DNA from: Salinispira pacifica
GTDB taxonomy: Bacteria > Spirochaetota > Spirochaetia > DSM-27196 > Salinispiraceae
Length of the DNA stretch: 64,000 nt
Direction: 5' to 3'
Assembly: GCF_000507245.1 (NCBI RefSeq)
Contig: NC_023035.1
Location: forward strand, 2,585,570-2,649,569
Part shown: positions 1-8,123 of the stretch, one piece after another
Numbering within the stretch: the stretch's first letter is position 1
Layout: each line of letters opens with the position of its first letter
The notes under the pieces: generated by a model
What the model was told of the DNA's origin: nothing
Seen by the model: the letters and a program-made list of their open reading frames with translations, nothing else
Databases searched by the model: none
Translations under genes and position numbers: made by a program

Positions 1-324
1 TTCCATCACCTCGGAAACCCACTGAATTCTCTGTGACGTTTCATCCGCCGCCCGTTCAAGCTGACTTTCGGATATTTTGAGAAAATCTTCCTTCCATGCG
101 GCAAAATAGCAGGACGGGCATACCGTCACCGGATATGCCAGGGGGATAACCTCACCGAATTTTTTGCTGGGTTCGTACAGCCGGCGAAGTTCCTGGGTAA
201 GATTCCCGGCAATCAGCCGTCCCCGGCCGGTCAATAGTTCTTCCCGGTAGAACTCCGTCTGACACACCGGACAGCTGATAGGTTTTTTCTGAAAATATGT
301 GAGCGAAGGGGTCTTCTCTGCCAT
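1..324 (-). CDS. DUF2225 family protein, C-terminus cut off by window edge
   Basis: The frame opens with ATG at 324 and stays open for 108 codons to the window edge, so the C-terminal part is missing. The protein begins MAEKTPSLTYFQKKPISCPVCQ and has one C-P-V-C pair near residues 18-21 and a second C-P-S-C pair about 50 residues later. This is the two-CxxC, zinc-ribbon-like start of the DUF2225 family, whose function is unknown. The start lies 5 nt after the acpS stop, so it is the last visible gene of the cdaA-ybbR-acpS run and probably co-transcribed with it. Family assignment rests on recalled motif similarity only. Confidence 0.75.
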   Translation of the reverse strand, partial: MAEKTPSLTYFQKKPISCPVCQTEFYREELLTGRGRLIAGNLTQELRRLYEPSKKFGEVIPLAYPVTVCPSCYFAAWKEDFLKISESQLERAADETSQRIQWVSEVME

Positions 325-329
325 GACCG

Positions 330-698
330 TTATTCTATCACAACCATGGCGACTGCGTAATCCCGTTCATGGCTGAGACTCACATGGACGCTGCTGATTC
401 CCATGCTGTCCAGCTGATCTTGCGCCCGGGGTGCCGGGCAGAATGCCGGCTTTCCCTGATCGTCCCGGCAGATTTCCAGATCCTTCAGCCGCAGATCCCG
501 CAAACCGGTTCCCAGAGCCTTTCCCAGGGCTTCCCGGGCGGCGAAACGGGCTGCCAGGGAGGCAGCGGCTCCCTCTCCCTGGGAGAGGACCCAGGAAATT
601 TCCCGGGATGTGAAGAACCTTGCCATCATCTCCGGTCTCTCCAGCCAGCTTATCATCCGCTCAACCCGGACAATATCAACTCCTATGCCACGAATCAC
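330..698 (-). CDS. acpS: holo-[acyl-carrier-protein] synthase
   Basis: This enzyme transfers 4'-phosphopantetheine from CoA to a serine of apo acyl carrier protein and so switches on fatty acid synthesis in the cytoplasm. The 122-residue product matches the usual AcpS length. It has the N-terminal GIGVDIVRVERM motif with metal-binding Asp8 and the FAAREALGKALG motif with Glu56 and Lys60. The start is GTG and overlaps the ybbR stop by 4 nt (GTGA), indicating translational coupling. Identity is secure from the two signature motifs. Confidence 0.95.
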   Translation of the reverse strand: MIRGIGVDIVRVERMISWLERPEMMARFFTSREISWVLSQGEGAAASLAARFAAREALGKALGTGLRDLRLKDLEICRDDQGKPAFCPAPRAQDQLDSMGISSVHVSLSHERDYAVAMVVIE

Positions 699-1690
699 GG
701 CCCACTCCCCGCATCCTGTGCTGAAGAACCGGCTTCATCCGCCCCTTCCACCTGAAGCACCAGCTCCAGAGGATCGAAGCGGAAGATCACAAAACCCCGT
801 GGAACCACCGGCCGTACCGGGAGGGTGTACTCTCCCGGCTGGCTGATATCTCCGGCATCCACAACCAGACTGATTGCCTCGGGACTTGTGCGGTCTATAA
901 GACTCTGACCTGCCTGGGCACGGATGCTTCCGGTCACCTCTTCAATCTCCACGGAAAAGCGGGAATCCAGTCCGATTACCGACACCGGCACATTTTCAAA
1001 GGTGTTCACCAGAATTGATTCACTGATATCCACCCGGAAATCAACAATGCTGGTGCTGTCGAAATGAACAAGAGGATGGGGTTTAATCAGGGGAATCCGG
1101 GCGGAGAAGCTGCTGTCCTGTCCGCTCAGCTCTATGGACTCGGTCTCCACCTCAACAATCTGTTCCAGGACCTGCTCCGGACCGTACACCCCCACGCTGG
1201 AGGGAAAGACGCTGTGACTGGCAAGTTCGTACCCCGATGCTGGGGAACCGCTGAAACGGGGGATCACGTCAACAACCTTCCGGGACTTGCTCTGGAGTTC
1301 TATGCTCAACAGCCCCGGTTCTATGCGAACCTCCAGGGGTTCCACGCTTTCGGCCATACCCAGACGGCGGTGCTCCAGGGCAACCCGGTACACGCCGGGG
1401 CTGGCATACTGGGTAAAGTCCGCGGTGACCTGAATCTCATCCTCGGAAATGCTGAAAATACTGTCGCCGTCACCCCGAAGATACACACGTGCAAAGCTGG
1501 GATACTCCTGGGCGGCCACAAGATCGTCGGGAAGCTGCACCCTGATGGGAACGGAGATATAGCGTTCCTCCATGCTGTTCAGCCCCACCAGCAAATACAT
1601 GATGATGGCTGCTCCCACGGAGATGGCCTTGGCGGGCCAGTTATTGGAAAGAGATCGGAGAAATCTGTTGGCCCGGGTGACAAATGTCAT
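695..1690 (-). CDS. cdaR: YbbR-domain protein (CdaR-like regulator of diadenylate cyclase)
   Basis: The 331-residue protein has one N-terminal membrane helix (about residues 20-38, following NNWPAKAIS) and then a beta-rich extracytoplasmic part with repeated YbbR-type units of the form VPVRVQL...V.V.G. In Firmicutes such proteins (CdaR/YbbR) bind and modulate the membrane diadenylate cyclase CdaA. Here the gene directly follows cdaA with an ATGA overlap, which supports the same pairing. glmM, the usual third gene in Firmicutes, is absent; acpS follows instead. Regulation of CdaA by this protein is inference from family and context. Confidence 0.85.
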   Translation of the reverse strand: MTFVTRANRFLRSLSNNWPAKAISVGAAIIMYLLVGLNSMEERYISVPIRVQLPDDLVAAQEYPSFARVYLRGDGDSIFSISEDEIQVTADFTQYASPGVYRVALEHRRLGMAESVEPLEVRIEPGLLSIELQSKSRKVVDVIPRFSGSPASGYELASHSVFPSSVGVYGPEQVLEQIVEVETESIELSGQDSSFSARIPLIKPHPLVHFDSTSIVDFRVDISESILVNTFENVPVSVIGLDSRFSVEIEEVTGSIRAQAGQSLIDRTSPEAISLVVDAGDISQPGEYTLPVRPVVPRGFVIFRFDPLELVLQVEGADEAGSSAQDAGSGP

Positions 1691-2472
1691 TGCTCAAAAT
1701 CCTCGTCATCAAGGTTCAGAAGCTCATGAAGTCTGCTTCTCACTTCCTCGGGTTCCAAATCATAATACAGGGTGGCATCATAGGCCAGGCTGATGGCTCC
1801 GGTCTCCTCTGAAACCACCAGAATAACCGCATCCGACTCCTCCGCAAGTCCAAGGGCGGCCCGGTGACGGGTCCCGAAGCTGCGGCGGATATCCTGCTGT
1901 TCCGACAGGGGAAGAAATGCGCCGGCGGCAATCAGTTTGCCGTCTTCGATAATTACGGCTCCGTCGTGAAGCGGGGTATCAGACCCGAAGATGGTGATCA
2001 ACAGGGCGGAACTGAGTTCCGCATTCAGGGTGCTTCCGGTTTCCACGATGTTTTTCTGCCCCACGCTCCGTACAAACACCACCAAAGCACCCCGTCTTTG
2101 CTGGGCAAGCATCTGGGATGCCTTCAGCACTCCGTCAATCTGGAGGGGCTTGGCAGTTTCCTTGAAGCGGAAAATTTTTCCCTGCCCCAGCTGCGTGAAA
2201 ATCTTGCGCAATTCCGGCTGAAAAATAATGGCAATACCGATCACCAGGCTGGGAGCCAGGAAATTCAACAGCCACAGAACCGTCTCCAGCCGGAGAATGT
2301 ATGCAAACGCATAGAGCAGGATGATGAGCAGAGTTCCCCTCACCAGCTGAACTGCGCGGGTCTGGAGAAAAATTGTGTATGCCCGGTAAAATATGAGCGC
2401 CAGTATCAGTATATCCAGAATCGGAATGATCACTGATCCCAACAGCCAGCTGTCAAAGAGCCAACCCATCAT
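1687..2472 (-). CDS. cdaA: diadenylate cyclase (c-di-AMP synthase)
   Basis: CdaA condenses two ATP into cyclic di-AMP at the membrane. The 261-residue product has three N-terminal hydrophobic segments (about 10-30, 42-62 and 66-85) followed by the DisA_N cyclase domain. Both catalytic signatures are present: DGA at 170-172 (LHDGAVII) and RHR at 202-204 (GTRHRAALG). c-di-AMP commonly controls potassium transport; a Ktr/Trk-type K+ system with an RCK subunit lies at 40.2-42.8 kb, a possible target (inference). The gene lies 38 nt downstream of folP and overlaps ybbR by 4 nt. Confidence 0.95.
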   Translation of the reverse strand: MMGWLFDSWLLGSVIIPILDILILALIFYRAYTIFLQTRAVQLVRGTLLIILLYAFAYILRLETVLWLLNFLAPSLVIGIAIIFQPELRKIFTQLGQGKIFRFKETAKPLQIDGVLKASQMLAQQRRGALVVFVRSVGQKNIVETGSTLNAELSSALLITIFGSDTPLHDGAVIIEDGKLIAAGAFLPLSEQQDIRRSFGTRHRAALGLAEESDAVILVVSEETGAISLAYDATLYYDLEPEEVRSRLHELLNLDDEDFEQ

Positions 2473-2510
2473 CCATCCTTGTTTTTGAATATATCACGCC
2501 GGGAAGAAGC

Positions 2511-3404
2511 TCAGTCTTCAACCCCGTCAATGGCGGAGAGCACCCGGAGTATTTCCCGGGTTTCCTGTACGTCATGAACCCGGAATATGCGCGCACCCTT
2601 CTTATAACTATCGGCAACAACGCCGAGGCTCCCAATCATTCGTTGTTCAACCGGAAGGATTTCCAGTTGATCTTCGGGGTTCCGAATGGGAGGAGCAAGA
2701 ATTTGCCCGATAAAGCGTTTCCTGCTATGCCCCATGAGCACCGGGTATCCCAATTGGGTAATGCTGTCCAGATGCTTGAGAAGCTGCAGATTATGGTTGT
2801 GACTTTTCCCGAAACCGATCCCGGGATCCAGAATAATTCTCTCACACGGGATATCCACGGATTGGGCATAGTCGATCCGGCTTCGGAGGAAGCCGATCAC
2901 ATCCTCGGTAACATCATGATACCGGGGAGAATCCTGCATATTCCCGGGACTTCCCTGCATGTGCATGAGAATTACCGGCAGATTATGCTCTGCAATAAAG
3001 GGGCCCAGCTGATCATCATCCCTCAAGGCGGAAATATCGTTGATGCAGCTGGCTCCGGCAGCCACCGCTTCCCGGGCCACCGGAAGTTTTCTGGTATCCA
3101 CAGAAATCGGAATGTCCGACTCCCTGCGGATGCGCTGAATTACCGGAATTACCCGTTCCAGTTCTTCATCCACACTCACATATTCTGCTCCAGGTCTGGA
3201 GGATTCCCCCCCCACATCGAGAATGTCTGCACCCTGTGAAATATACTCCAGGGCCCGTCTGAACCCCTCCAATCCCTGCTTTCGGCTGCCGGGAAAAAAG
3301 GAGTCCGGGGTGGTATTGATGATTCCCATTACCAGGGGTGGCATCTCTTTATCCAGAATGCGTTCAAGAAGACCTTCCGCCGAAGGATGAATAGGCAGGC
3401 TCAT
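2511..3404 (-). CDS. folP: dihydropteroate synthase
   Basis: FolP joins 6-hydroxymethyl-7,8-dihydropterin pyrophosphate to p-aminobenzoate in folate synthesis. The 297-residue TIM-barrel protein carries the expected blocks: GIINTTPDSF near residue 27, DVGGESSRPGA near 62, DPGIGFGK near 193 and GHSRKRFI near 225. It is the first gene of a minus-strand run leading to cdaA. folB, another folate gene, is at 16.0 kb in a separate unit. Between its start and the upstream small basic-protein gene lies a strong minus-strand terminator (3449-3505), so folP probably has its own promoter. Confidence 0.96.
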   Translation of the reverse strand: MSLPIHPSAEGLLERILDKEMPPLVMGIINTTPDSFFPGSRKQGLEGFRRALEYISQGADILDVGGESSRPGAEYVSVDEELERVIPVIQRIRRESDIPISVDTRKLPVAREAVAAGASCINDISALRDDDQLGPFIAEHNLPVILMHMQGSPGNMQDSPRYHDVTEDVIGFLRSRIDYAQSVDIPCERIILDPGIGFGKSHNHNLQLLKHLDSITQLGYPVLMGHSRKRFIGQILAPPIRNPEDQLEILPVEQRMIGSLGVVADSYKKGARIFRVHDVQETREILRVLSAIDGVED

Positions 3405-3448
3405 ACTGAAAATATAACAGATTGTGAAGGGTTGAGAAAGGAGAGGGC

Positions 3449-3505
3449 AAAAAAAACCCCGGTATCGGCACTGCAGAGCGTACTCTCCATGCGATGATCC
3501 GGGGT
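3449..3505 (-). terminator. intrinsic terminator of the small basic-protein gene
   Basis: Read on the minus strand, ACCCCGG pairs with CCGGGGT and is followed by a run of eight T. A second short hairpin (AGAG...CTCT) lies in the large loop. It sits about 45 nt after the stop of the 29-codon gene and before folP, so it separates the two units. Confidence 0.75.
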
Positions 3506-3550
3506 GACTGAAAACGGCAGAGACCGCCGGCCGGGGCGGTCGTTCAGGAA

Positions 3551-3640
3551 TTACTTCTTCTTATGCCGGTTTTTTCTCAGCTTCTTTTTCCGCTTGTGGG
3601 TTGCAATCTTTTTTCGTTTTTTCTTTTTTCCGCAAGGCAT
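3551..3640 (-). CDS. 29-residue AURKAIP1/COX24-type basic protein (bTHX-like)
   Basis: A 29-codon frame encodes MPCGKKKKRKKIATHKRKKK followed by LRKNRHKKK. More than half the residues are Lys, Arg or His, and the MP.GKK..KKIATHKRKK.LR.NRHKKK pattern is what I recall for bacterial AURKAIP1/COX24-domain proteins, small ribosome-associated proteins of Bacteroidetes and spirochaetes. The start has a good Shine-Dalgarno (AGGAG, 12 nt upstream of ATG). The gene has its own consensus promoter and a terminator, so it is an independent transcription unit. It is too short for default gene callers. Ribosomal association is inferred from the family. Confidence 0.85.
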   Translation of the reverse strand: MPCGKKKKRKKIATHKRKKKLRKNRHKKK

Positions 3641-3721
3641 ACTCGACGCTGCTCCTATATCATTTTTTCTTCTATTTTCAACCGGATTAGCCCGGGTATT
3701 TCCCCAAGACTATACAGTGGC

Positions 3722-3741
3722 CATAATGAGGCGTCATTATG
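3722..3741 (-). promoter_or_regulatory. perfect inverted repeat over the -10 box of the small basic-protein promoter
   Basis: The arms CATAATGA and TCATTATG are perfect reverse complements separated by four bases. The distal arm contains the -10 hexamer CATAAT, so a protein bound here would block RNA polymerase. A role as operator is inference from position and symmetry. Confidence 0.55.
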
Positions 3742-3764
3742 CCCGAGGGATTCTGCTCTGTCAA
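3736..3764 (-). promoter_or_regulatory. sigma70-type promoter for the small basic-protein gene
   Basis: On the minus strand a consensus -35 TTGACA (3764-3759) is followed after exactly 17 nt by CATAAT (3741-3736). The predicted start near 3729 leaves a leader of about 90 nt before the ATG at 3640. It is among the best promoter matches in the window. Confidence 0.75.
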
Positions 3765-3806
3765 GGGACTGCGCCCGCAGCAGAGATCATGCTTCAAACA
3801 GGATAT

Positions 3807-4832
3807 TTACAGCTCCTGAACGTTGAATTTGCCGGTAATCTCATGGATGATCTCGGCAGCATTATCCGGATGAATCCATTTCACATCTGGAAGGGCGCGG
3901 AAAAACGTCAGCTGGCGCTTGGCATACCGCCTGCTGGCTGTCTGTATTTCTTCCAGAACCCGGCTTCGATGTTCTTCCCCGAGCCGCCCCCTGGACAACA
4001 GTTCATCCCGGTATTCATCCCGGAAAAATTCCCGGTAACCTATGGCCTTCATTCCCGGATCATGTTTGGTATAACCGCTTCTCATCAGCCGGCACAGCTC
4101 GGATTCCAGGCCGCTTTTGAACATGTTTTCCACACGCAGGTTGATCCGCTCATACAGCTCATCCCTGGGCCTATCCAGTCCATACACCAGAAGATCCATA
4201 TCGTTTCGGGGACTATCCGGAACATGATAATCGCTCAGGGGACGGCCGCTGCTGCGGTACACTTCCAGGGCGCGGATGATCCGGTAGCTGTCATTTGGAT
4301 GAATTCTGTCTGCCGATTCCGGATCAATCTCTGAAAGTTCCCGGTGAAGCTGTTCAGCTGAGCGGGATTTCAGCTCTTTCTCAAGCTCCCGGCGAACTGC
4401 GGGATCTCCCGGCGGGCTCTGGGGAAGTCCGAACCAGAGATGCTTGAAATAAAACGCCGTACCTCCGCTGATAACCGGTACTGCGCCTCGGGCACTGATC
4501 CGGAGGATTTTTTCTTCTGCAAGGGAAATAAAGTCTGCAAGGTTAAAGCCTTCATCGGGATTCCGTATGTCCAGAAGATGGTGGGGAACCGCCTTCTGCT
4601 CACCCTCGTCGGCTTTCGCCGTACCGATATCCATGCCCCGATAGACCTGCATGGAATCGGCACTGATCACTTCTATGCCGGGAATTCTGCTTCCCAGCAT
4701 TTCCAGGGCGGCGGTTTTTCCCACCCCGGTGGGACCGAACAGAAAAACTGCACGGTACTGCTTCTGATTATTGCTCTTCCAGTTCGTACTGCACCTTCCG
4801 GGTGAGAATCTGTTTGATGGCAGTTGAAACAA
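3807..4832 (-). CDS. miaA: tRNA dimethylallyltransferase
   Basis: MiaA transfers a dimethylallyl group to N6 of A37 in tRNAs reading codons that begin with U. The P-loop GPTGVGKT, the SADSMQVYRGMDIGTAK block and the C-terminal KRQLTFFR block are all present. The start is unclear. The frame is open back to a GTG at 4865; a TTG at 4832 has an AGAGGAA-like Shine-Dalgarno and is used here. Both lie inside rpoZ, and no ATG occurs between the rpoZ stop (4768) and the P-loop. The gene therefore overlaps rpoZ by at least 65 nt, or uses a non-standard start codon. Function is secure, the N-terminus is not. Confidence 0.92.
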   Translation of the reverse strand: MFQLPSNRFSPGRCSTNWKSNNQKQYRAVFLFGPTGVGKTAALEMLGSRIPGIEVISADSMQVYRGMDIGTAKADEGEQKAVPHHLLDIRNPDEGFNLADFISLAEEKILRISARGAVPVISGGTAFYFKHLWFGLPQSPPGDPAVRRELEKELKSRSAEQLHRELSEIDPESADRIHPNDSYRIIRALEVYRSSGRPLSDYHVPDSPRNDMDLLVYGLDRPRDELYERINLRVENMFKSGLESELCRLMRSGYTKHDPGMKAIGYREFFRDEYRDELLSRGRLGEEHRSRVLEEIQTASRRYAKRQLTFFRALPDVKWIHPDNAAEIIHEITGKFNVQEL

Positions 4833-4962
4833 TCTTTGACTGTTCCTCTTCGGTTTCCGTGTCACCTGTCACTGTGAGCTGGTATGCCCGGCGAATTGCT
4901 GCACAGGTGAGCTCGTACATATTTCCCTTTTCACTTTCCAGATAATCCAGGGGTATGATCAT
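4768..4962 (-). CDS. rpoZ: RNA polymerase omega subunit
   Basis: The 64-residue protein MIIPLDYLESEKGNMYELTC... resembles spirochaete proteins annotated as the omega subunit, which helps assemble the beta' subunit of RNA polymerase. It is short for omega and keeps the pattern of an N-terminal helix, then EEEQSKIVSTAIKQIL. A clear AAGGAG lies 9 nt before the ATG. It precedes and overlaps miaA. The assignment depends on recalled spirochaete annotation and is less certain than the miaA call. Confidence 0.75.
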   Translation of the reverse strand: MIIPLDYLESEKGNMYELTCAAIRRAYQLTVTGDTETEEEQSKIVSTAIKQILTRKVQYELEEQ

Positions 4963-5020
4963 TGGGAGATCTCCTTATTTACATCTATTGCGATAATATA
5001 TCAGACTTGCTGCCGGGGTA

Positions 5021-5965
5021 TCAAGCAGGTGAATCCTGGGCTTCATCCAGCTGGAAGTGGAGAAGATCGTAGTCTTCCCGGTCCTGAAACCCCATTCCCT
5101 TGTATATTTTTTCGGCAACAGGATTTTCATAGAATAACACCGGCATGAGGGAGTCCTGTTTCAGGGATTCTATGAGAAGATCCATGAGACGGCGGCTGTA
5201 CCCCCGGTTCCGGCAGCCTTCCACGGTAAAGACTCCCACAATCATCGCAGTGCTGGGGTTCTCCGCGGTACTGCTGGCGGCGGCAAGCACCCGGCCCTGC
5301 GAATTCACCAACGCCAGACTCCGGGCCCCGCCGTGGAGGTGGGAATTTCGGAACGTCTCCCTGGCTCCGGGTGAGGTCACAAATTCCTCAATATGCTCTT
5401 TCTCATCCATAATTCTGTCCAGCAGCTCCCATTCGGGGCCTTCTGCTTTTTCCAGATATACGCCTTCCGGGAGAGGAGCCGGTTCGCCCTCCGGCTGAAG
5501 AGGCGGCCTGGGAAGATCCGACTCATACACCGCCAGCTGCATTCTCCGCTTCCGGATCCCGATGCCCTCATCGGCGGAGCGCAGATAATCCGCTGCATCA
5601 TCCATACAGGAGGCAAGACCGTTGATCCGGTTCACACGCCCTGAACGGATCCAGCTCAACAACCGGGGCAACAACGGAAGAGCCGGTGAATCTGCCGCGG
5701 AGCCGGTGGAGGTGGAAGGAAAATACAGCAGGGCATTGGTGAAATGGGCCATGAGAACCGCAGTAATGCCGGGAACAGCACCCCCGTCCTTCCCGTCAAC
5801 CGCCAGCAGGAGTTCCTGCTTTTTTCCGGTTTCGAAACCCATATTCCGGAGATTACCCAGCATGAAGCAGTTTGCAGGACCGTTCCGGGACAGAAAGCTG
5901 ATGATGGTCTCGGGAGTTCCGCCTTTACGGAAATACTCCTCGGTTGAGAGAACCTTCGCCGCCAT
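5021..5965 (-). CDS. GNAT family N-acetyltransferase
   Basis: The 314-residue protein has a C-terminal GNAT fold (about 170-305): VGVFTVEGCRNRGYSRRLMDLLIESL is the acetyl-CoA-binding V..V...RG.G..L block, and FYENPVAEKIYKGMGF is the closing motif. The N-terminal half (FLSRNGPANCFMLGNL...) resembles the non-catalytic half of two-domain GNATs. The substrate is unknown. It starts 1 nt after the DHH gene stop, so the two are almost certainly co-transcribed. Confidence 0.85.
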   Translation of the reverse strand: MAAKVLSTEEYFRKGGTPETIISFLSRNGPANCFMLGNLRNMGFETGKKQELLLAVDGKDGGAVPGITAVLMAHFTNALLYFPSTSTGSAADSPALPLLPRLLSWIRSGRVNRINGLASCMDDAADYLRSADEGIGIRKRRMQLAVYESDLPRPPLQPEGEPAPLPEGVYLEKAEGPEWELLDRIMDEKEHIEEFVTSPGARETFRNSHLHGGARSLALVNSQGRVLAAASSTAENPSTAMIVGVFTVEGCRNRGYSRRLMDLLIESLKQDSLMPVLFYENPVAEKIYKGMGFQDREDYDLLHFQLDEAQDSPA

Positions 5966-5966
5966 A

Positions 5967-6902
5967 TTAATCCTTCAAACGCCGAAGAAGTTCCTGCAGA
6001 ACCTCATCGGCACGGTCGCTTTCAACCTGACAGGTTCCAGCGGCGGCATGGCCTCCTCCGCCGTATTCAAGCATCAACTCGCCGATATTTACCTGGGAAA
6101 TCTTGTTGAAAATGCTCCTGCCCACGGTGAACACAATGTTTTCCCGGTTATATCCCCAGATCTGCTGAATGGATACCGAAGTTTCAGGATAAAGGGCGTA
6201 CTTCACAAACCTGTTTCCCGCATAAATGGGCTCGGCATCCAGGAGGGAAACGATGAGAATGTCCCCGTCAACTCTGCTGTTTTCCCTGATTTGCCGGCGG
6301 AATGCATCCTGATGTTCGAAATAGAGGTCAACCCTCTCCTTCACATCCGGGAGTTCCAGAATTTCCGTGATGCTGTGATCCCGGCAATACTCGATCAGAT
6401 CCATCATCAGCTGATAGTTGGATATTCTGAAATTTCTGAACCGTCCGAGACCGGTGCGGGCATCCATTATAAAATTGAGAAGCACCCATTCCCGGGGATT
6501 CAGCACTTCCTCAATATTGAAACTGGCCGAATCTCCCTTGTCCACTGCATCCATCATATCCGGAGAAACATTGGGGAAGGATTCCTCACCGCCGTAAAAA
6601 TTATAGATAACCCGGGCGGCAGATGGCGCATCCGGGTCGATGATGTGATTGTCCGCCTTGCCCTTGTTCCTGATGGTTTCCGAGAAGTGATGGTCGAAGG
6701 CCCGATATACTCCGTTTACATATGGAAGATTCGCCGTGAGATCATTGCCATGGATTTCAATGAGTCCATCCTGCATATCTTTTGGATGAACAAATTGGAT
6801 TTCCTCGATATTTTCCTGCTCTTTTAACAGAACCGCACATACCAGACCGTCAAAATCACTTCTGGTAATGAGGCGATACGAATCGGGGTTCACATCGGGC
6901 AT
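5967..6902 (-). CDS. DHH/DHHA1 family phosphoesterase
   Basis: The product has the DHH-family signatures: an N-terminal YRLITRSDFDG motif for metal binding, DHHFSE near residue 80, and a C-terminal DHHA1 glycine-rich stretch (EYGGGGHAAAGTCQV). Relatives hydrolyse short oligonucleotides, cyclic dinucleotide products or polyphosphate. The missing long middle domain argues against RecJ, and a NrnA-like or exopolyphosphatase-like role is possible. The frame extends to 6938, but ATG at 6902 has a GGAGG five bases upstream and is preferred. A pApA or pGpG phosphodiesterase role would fit the cdaA and PilZ genes nearby, but this is speculation. Confidence 0.85.
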   Translation of the reverse strand: MPDVNPDSYRLITRSDFDGLVCAVLLKEQENIEEIQFVHPKDMQDGLIEIHGNDLTANLPYVNGVYRAFDHHFSETIRNKGKADNHIIDPDAPSAARVIYNFYGGEESFPNVSPDMMDAVDKGDSASFNIEEVLNPREWVLLNFIMDARTGLGRFRNFRISNYQLMMDLIEYCRDHSITEILELPDVKERVDLYFEHQDAFRRQIRENSRVDGDILIVSLLDAEPIYAGNRFVKYALYPETSVSIQQIWGYNRENIVFTVGRSIFNKISQVNIGELMLEYGGGGHAAAGTCQVESDRADEVLQELLRRLKD

Positions 6903-6977
6903 GGACACCTCCAGCAGAAATCGTAAAGCATTCATCAAGGCTTTGCAAGTTGCATAGCCGGGGGGGAACCGGATACA

Positions 6978-8069
6978 ATGCTGGCCATGAAAACGGATAG
7001 AGCAAAAAACGAGCCTTCATATATTCTCGCGGGAGATATCGGAGGAACTAACACCAGTCTTGCCCTGATGAAAAACAACGGGGGAAGCTTTGAGATGAAA
7101 TCCCGTCAGGTGTATTCCACCCCCAAACTGGATAACCTCAGCCAGGCAATACAGCTTGCCGTAGAGGCATTTCAGGCTGATGTTCCGGGGTTTAAAATTG
7201 ATGCTGCATGTCTGAGCATCGCCGGACCTGTGGTGGATAACCGATGTGTTCCCACCAATATCAGCTGGAGCCTGGACGGGGATGAAATCAGCAGGGAATT
7301 CGGGTTTCCGACCCTGGTGATCAACGATTTTACCGCGGTATGCTACGGTATTCCCCTTCTGGATGTGAATAACCCCCAGGAGATCACCCCCCTTCCCCAC
7401 CCAGACGGCAGCATGCCTGAACAGAGCGAATACCTCCCGGGAATCGGCGTCCAGGCAGTGGCAGGGGCCGGAACCGGGCTGGGCGTAGGCTATCTGGTGG
7501 AAGAGCAGGAGCGAATACTTGCCCTTCCGGCGGAGGGCGGGCATATGGACTTCGCTCCGTTCAATGAGGTCACCCGGGAGCTTCAACTGTTCATGTTTGA
7601 ACGCAACGGTGCGTATCCCGAACCGGAAATGTTTGTCAGCGGCATCGGGATTGCCAACATTTTTCATTTCATGAGGAAAAAAAAGGGCGCGGACAGTAAG
7701 ATAATCCGGGACATAGACGTCTTACCCGACAGCGAAAAGCCTCCGGCAATCAGCGCTAATATTGACAATGATCCGGTGTGCCGGGAAATTCTTGAGCTCT
7801 TCGTAAGCATGTATGCCCGGGTGGCCCACAATCTCTCCCTTGCGTTTATTCCCAAGAAGGGTCTGTTTCTGGCCGGGGGAATTGCCGCCAAAAATAAGCA
7901 GCTGTTTCTTGAGAATAACCGGTTTATGAACCTCTTTCTGCACAATTTTCAGCCAAGCATCCGGCCGGTGCTGGCTTCAATTCCCGTCTATATTGTTGAG
8001 GATTATAAAATCAGTCTCTACGGGGCGGCGAACGCATATATTCAACTGAGTAAATTTCTCTCCCATTGA
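6978..8069 (+). CDS. glk: glucokinase
   Basis: Cytoplasmic kinase converting glucose to glucose 6-phosphate with ATP. The 363-residue protein has the ATP-phosphate motif GDIGGTNTSLAL at 19-30, the sugar-binding region NDFTAVCYG, and GAGTGLGVGYL, typical of the Glk (non-ROK) family. It lacks the ROK zinc Cys cluster. GGGGG precedes the ATG. It is divergent from the DHH gene and followed after 54 nt by the uridylyltransferase gene, so glucose capture and UDP-glucose formation may be co-expressed. Confidence 0.92.
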   Translation: MLAMKTDRAKNEPSYILAGDIGGTNTSLALMKNNGGSFEMKSRQVYSTPKLDNLSQAIQLAVEAFQADVPGFKIDAACLSIAGPVVDNRCVPTNISWSLDGDEISREFGFPTLVINDFTAVCYGIPLLDVNNPQEITPLPHPDGSMPEQSEYLPGIGVQAVAGAGTGLGVGYLVEEQERILALPAEGGHMDFAPFNEVTRELQLFMFERNGAYPEPEMFVSGIGIANIFHFMRKKKGADSKIIRDIDVLPDSEKPPAISANIDNDPVCREILELFVSMYARVAHNLSLAFIPKKGLFLAGGIAAKNKQLFLENNRFMNLFLHNFQPSIRPVLASIPVYIVEDYKISLYGAANAYIQLSKFLSH

Positions 8070-8123
8070 CACTATCCGGCTCCGCCTCAGCCGGCGGATG
8101 CCGGAATCATACAGGAGGACCAG

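Noticed and set aside
3504-4334. 276-codon plus-strand frame
   Set aside because: It overlaps miaA and the small basic-protein gene on the other strand; its sequence is a complement artefact of high-GC codon use.
5622-6827. 401-codon plus-strand frame antisense to the DHH gene
   Set aside because: It mirrors the DHH-family gene on the opposite strand, shows no recognisable domain and has no Shine-Dalgarno.
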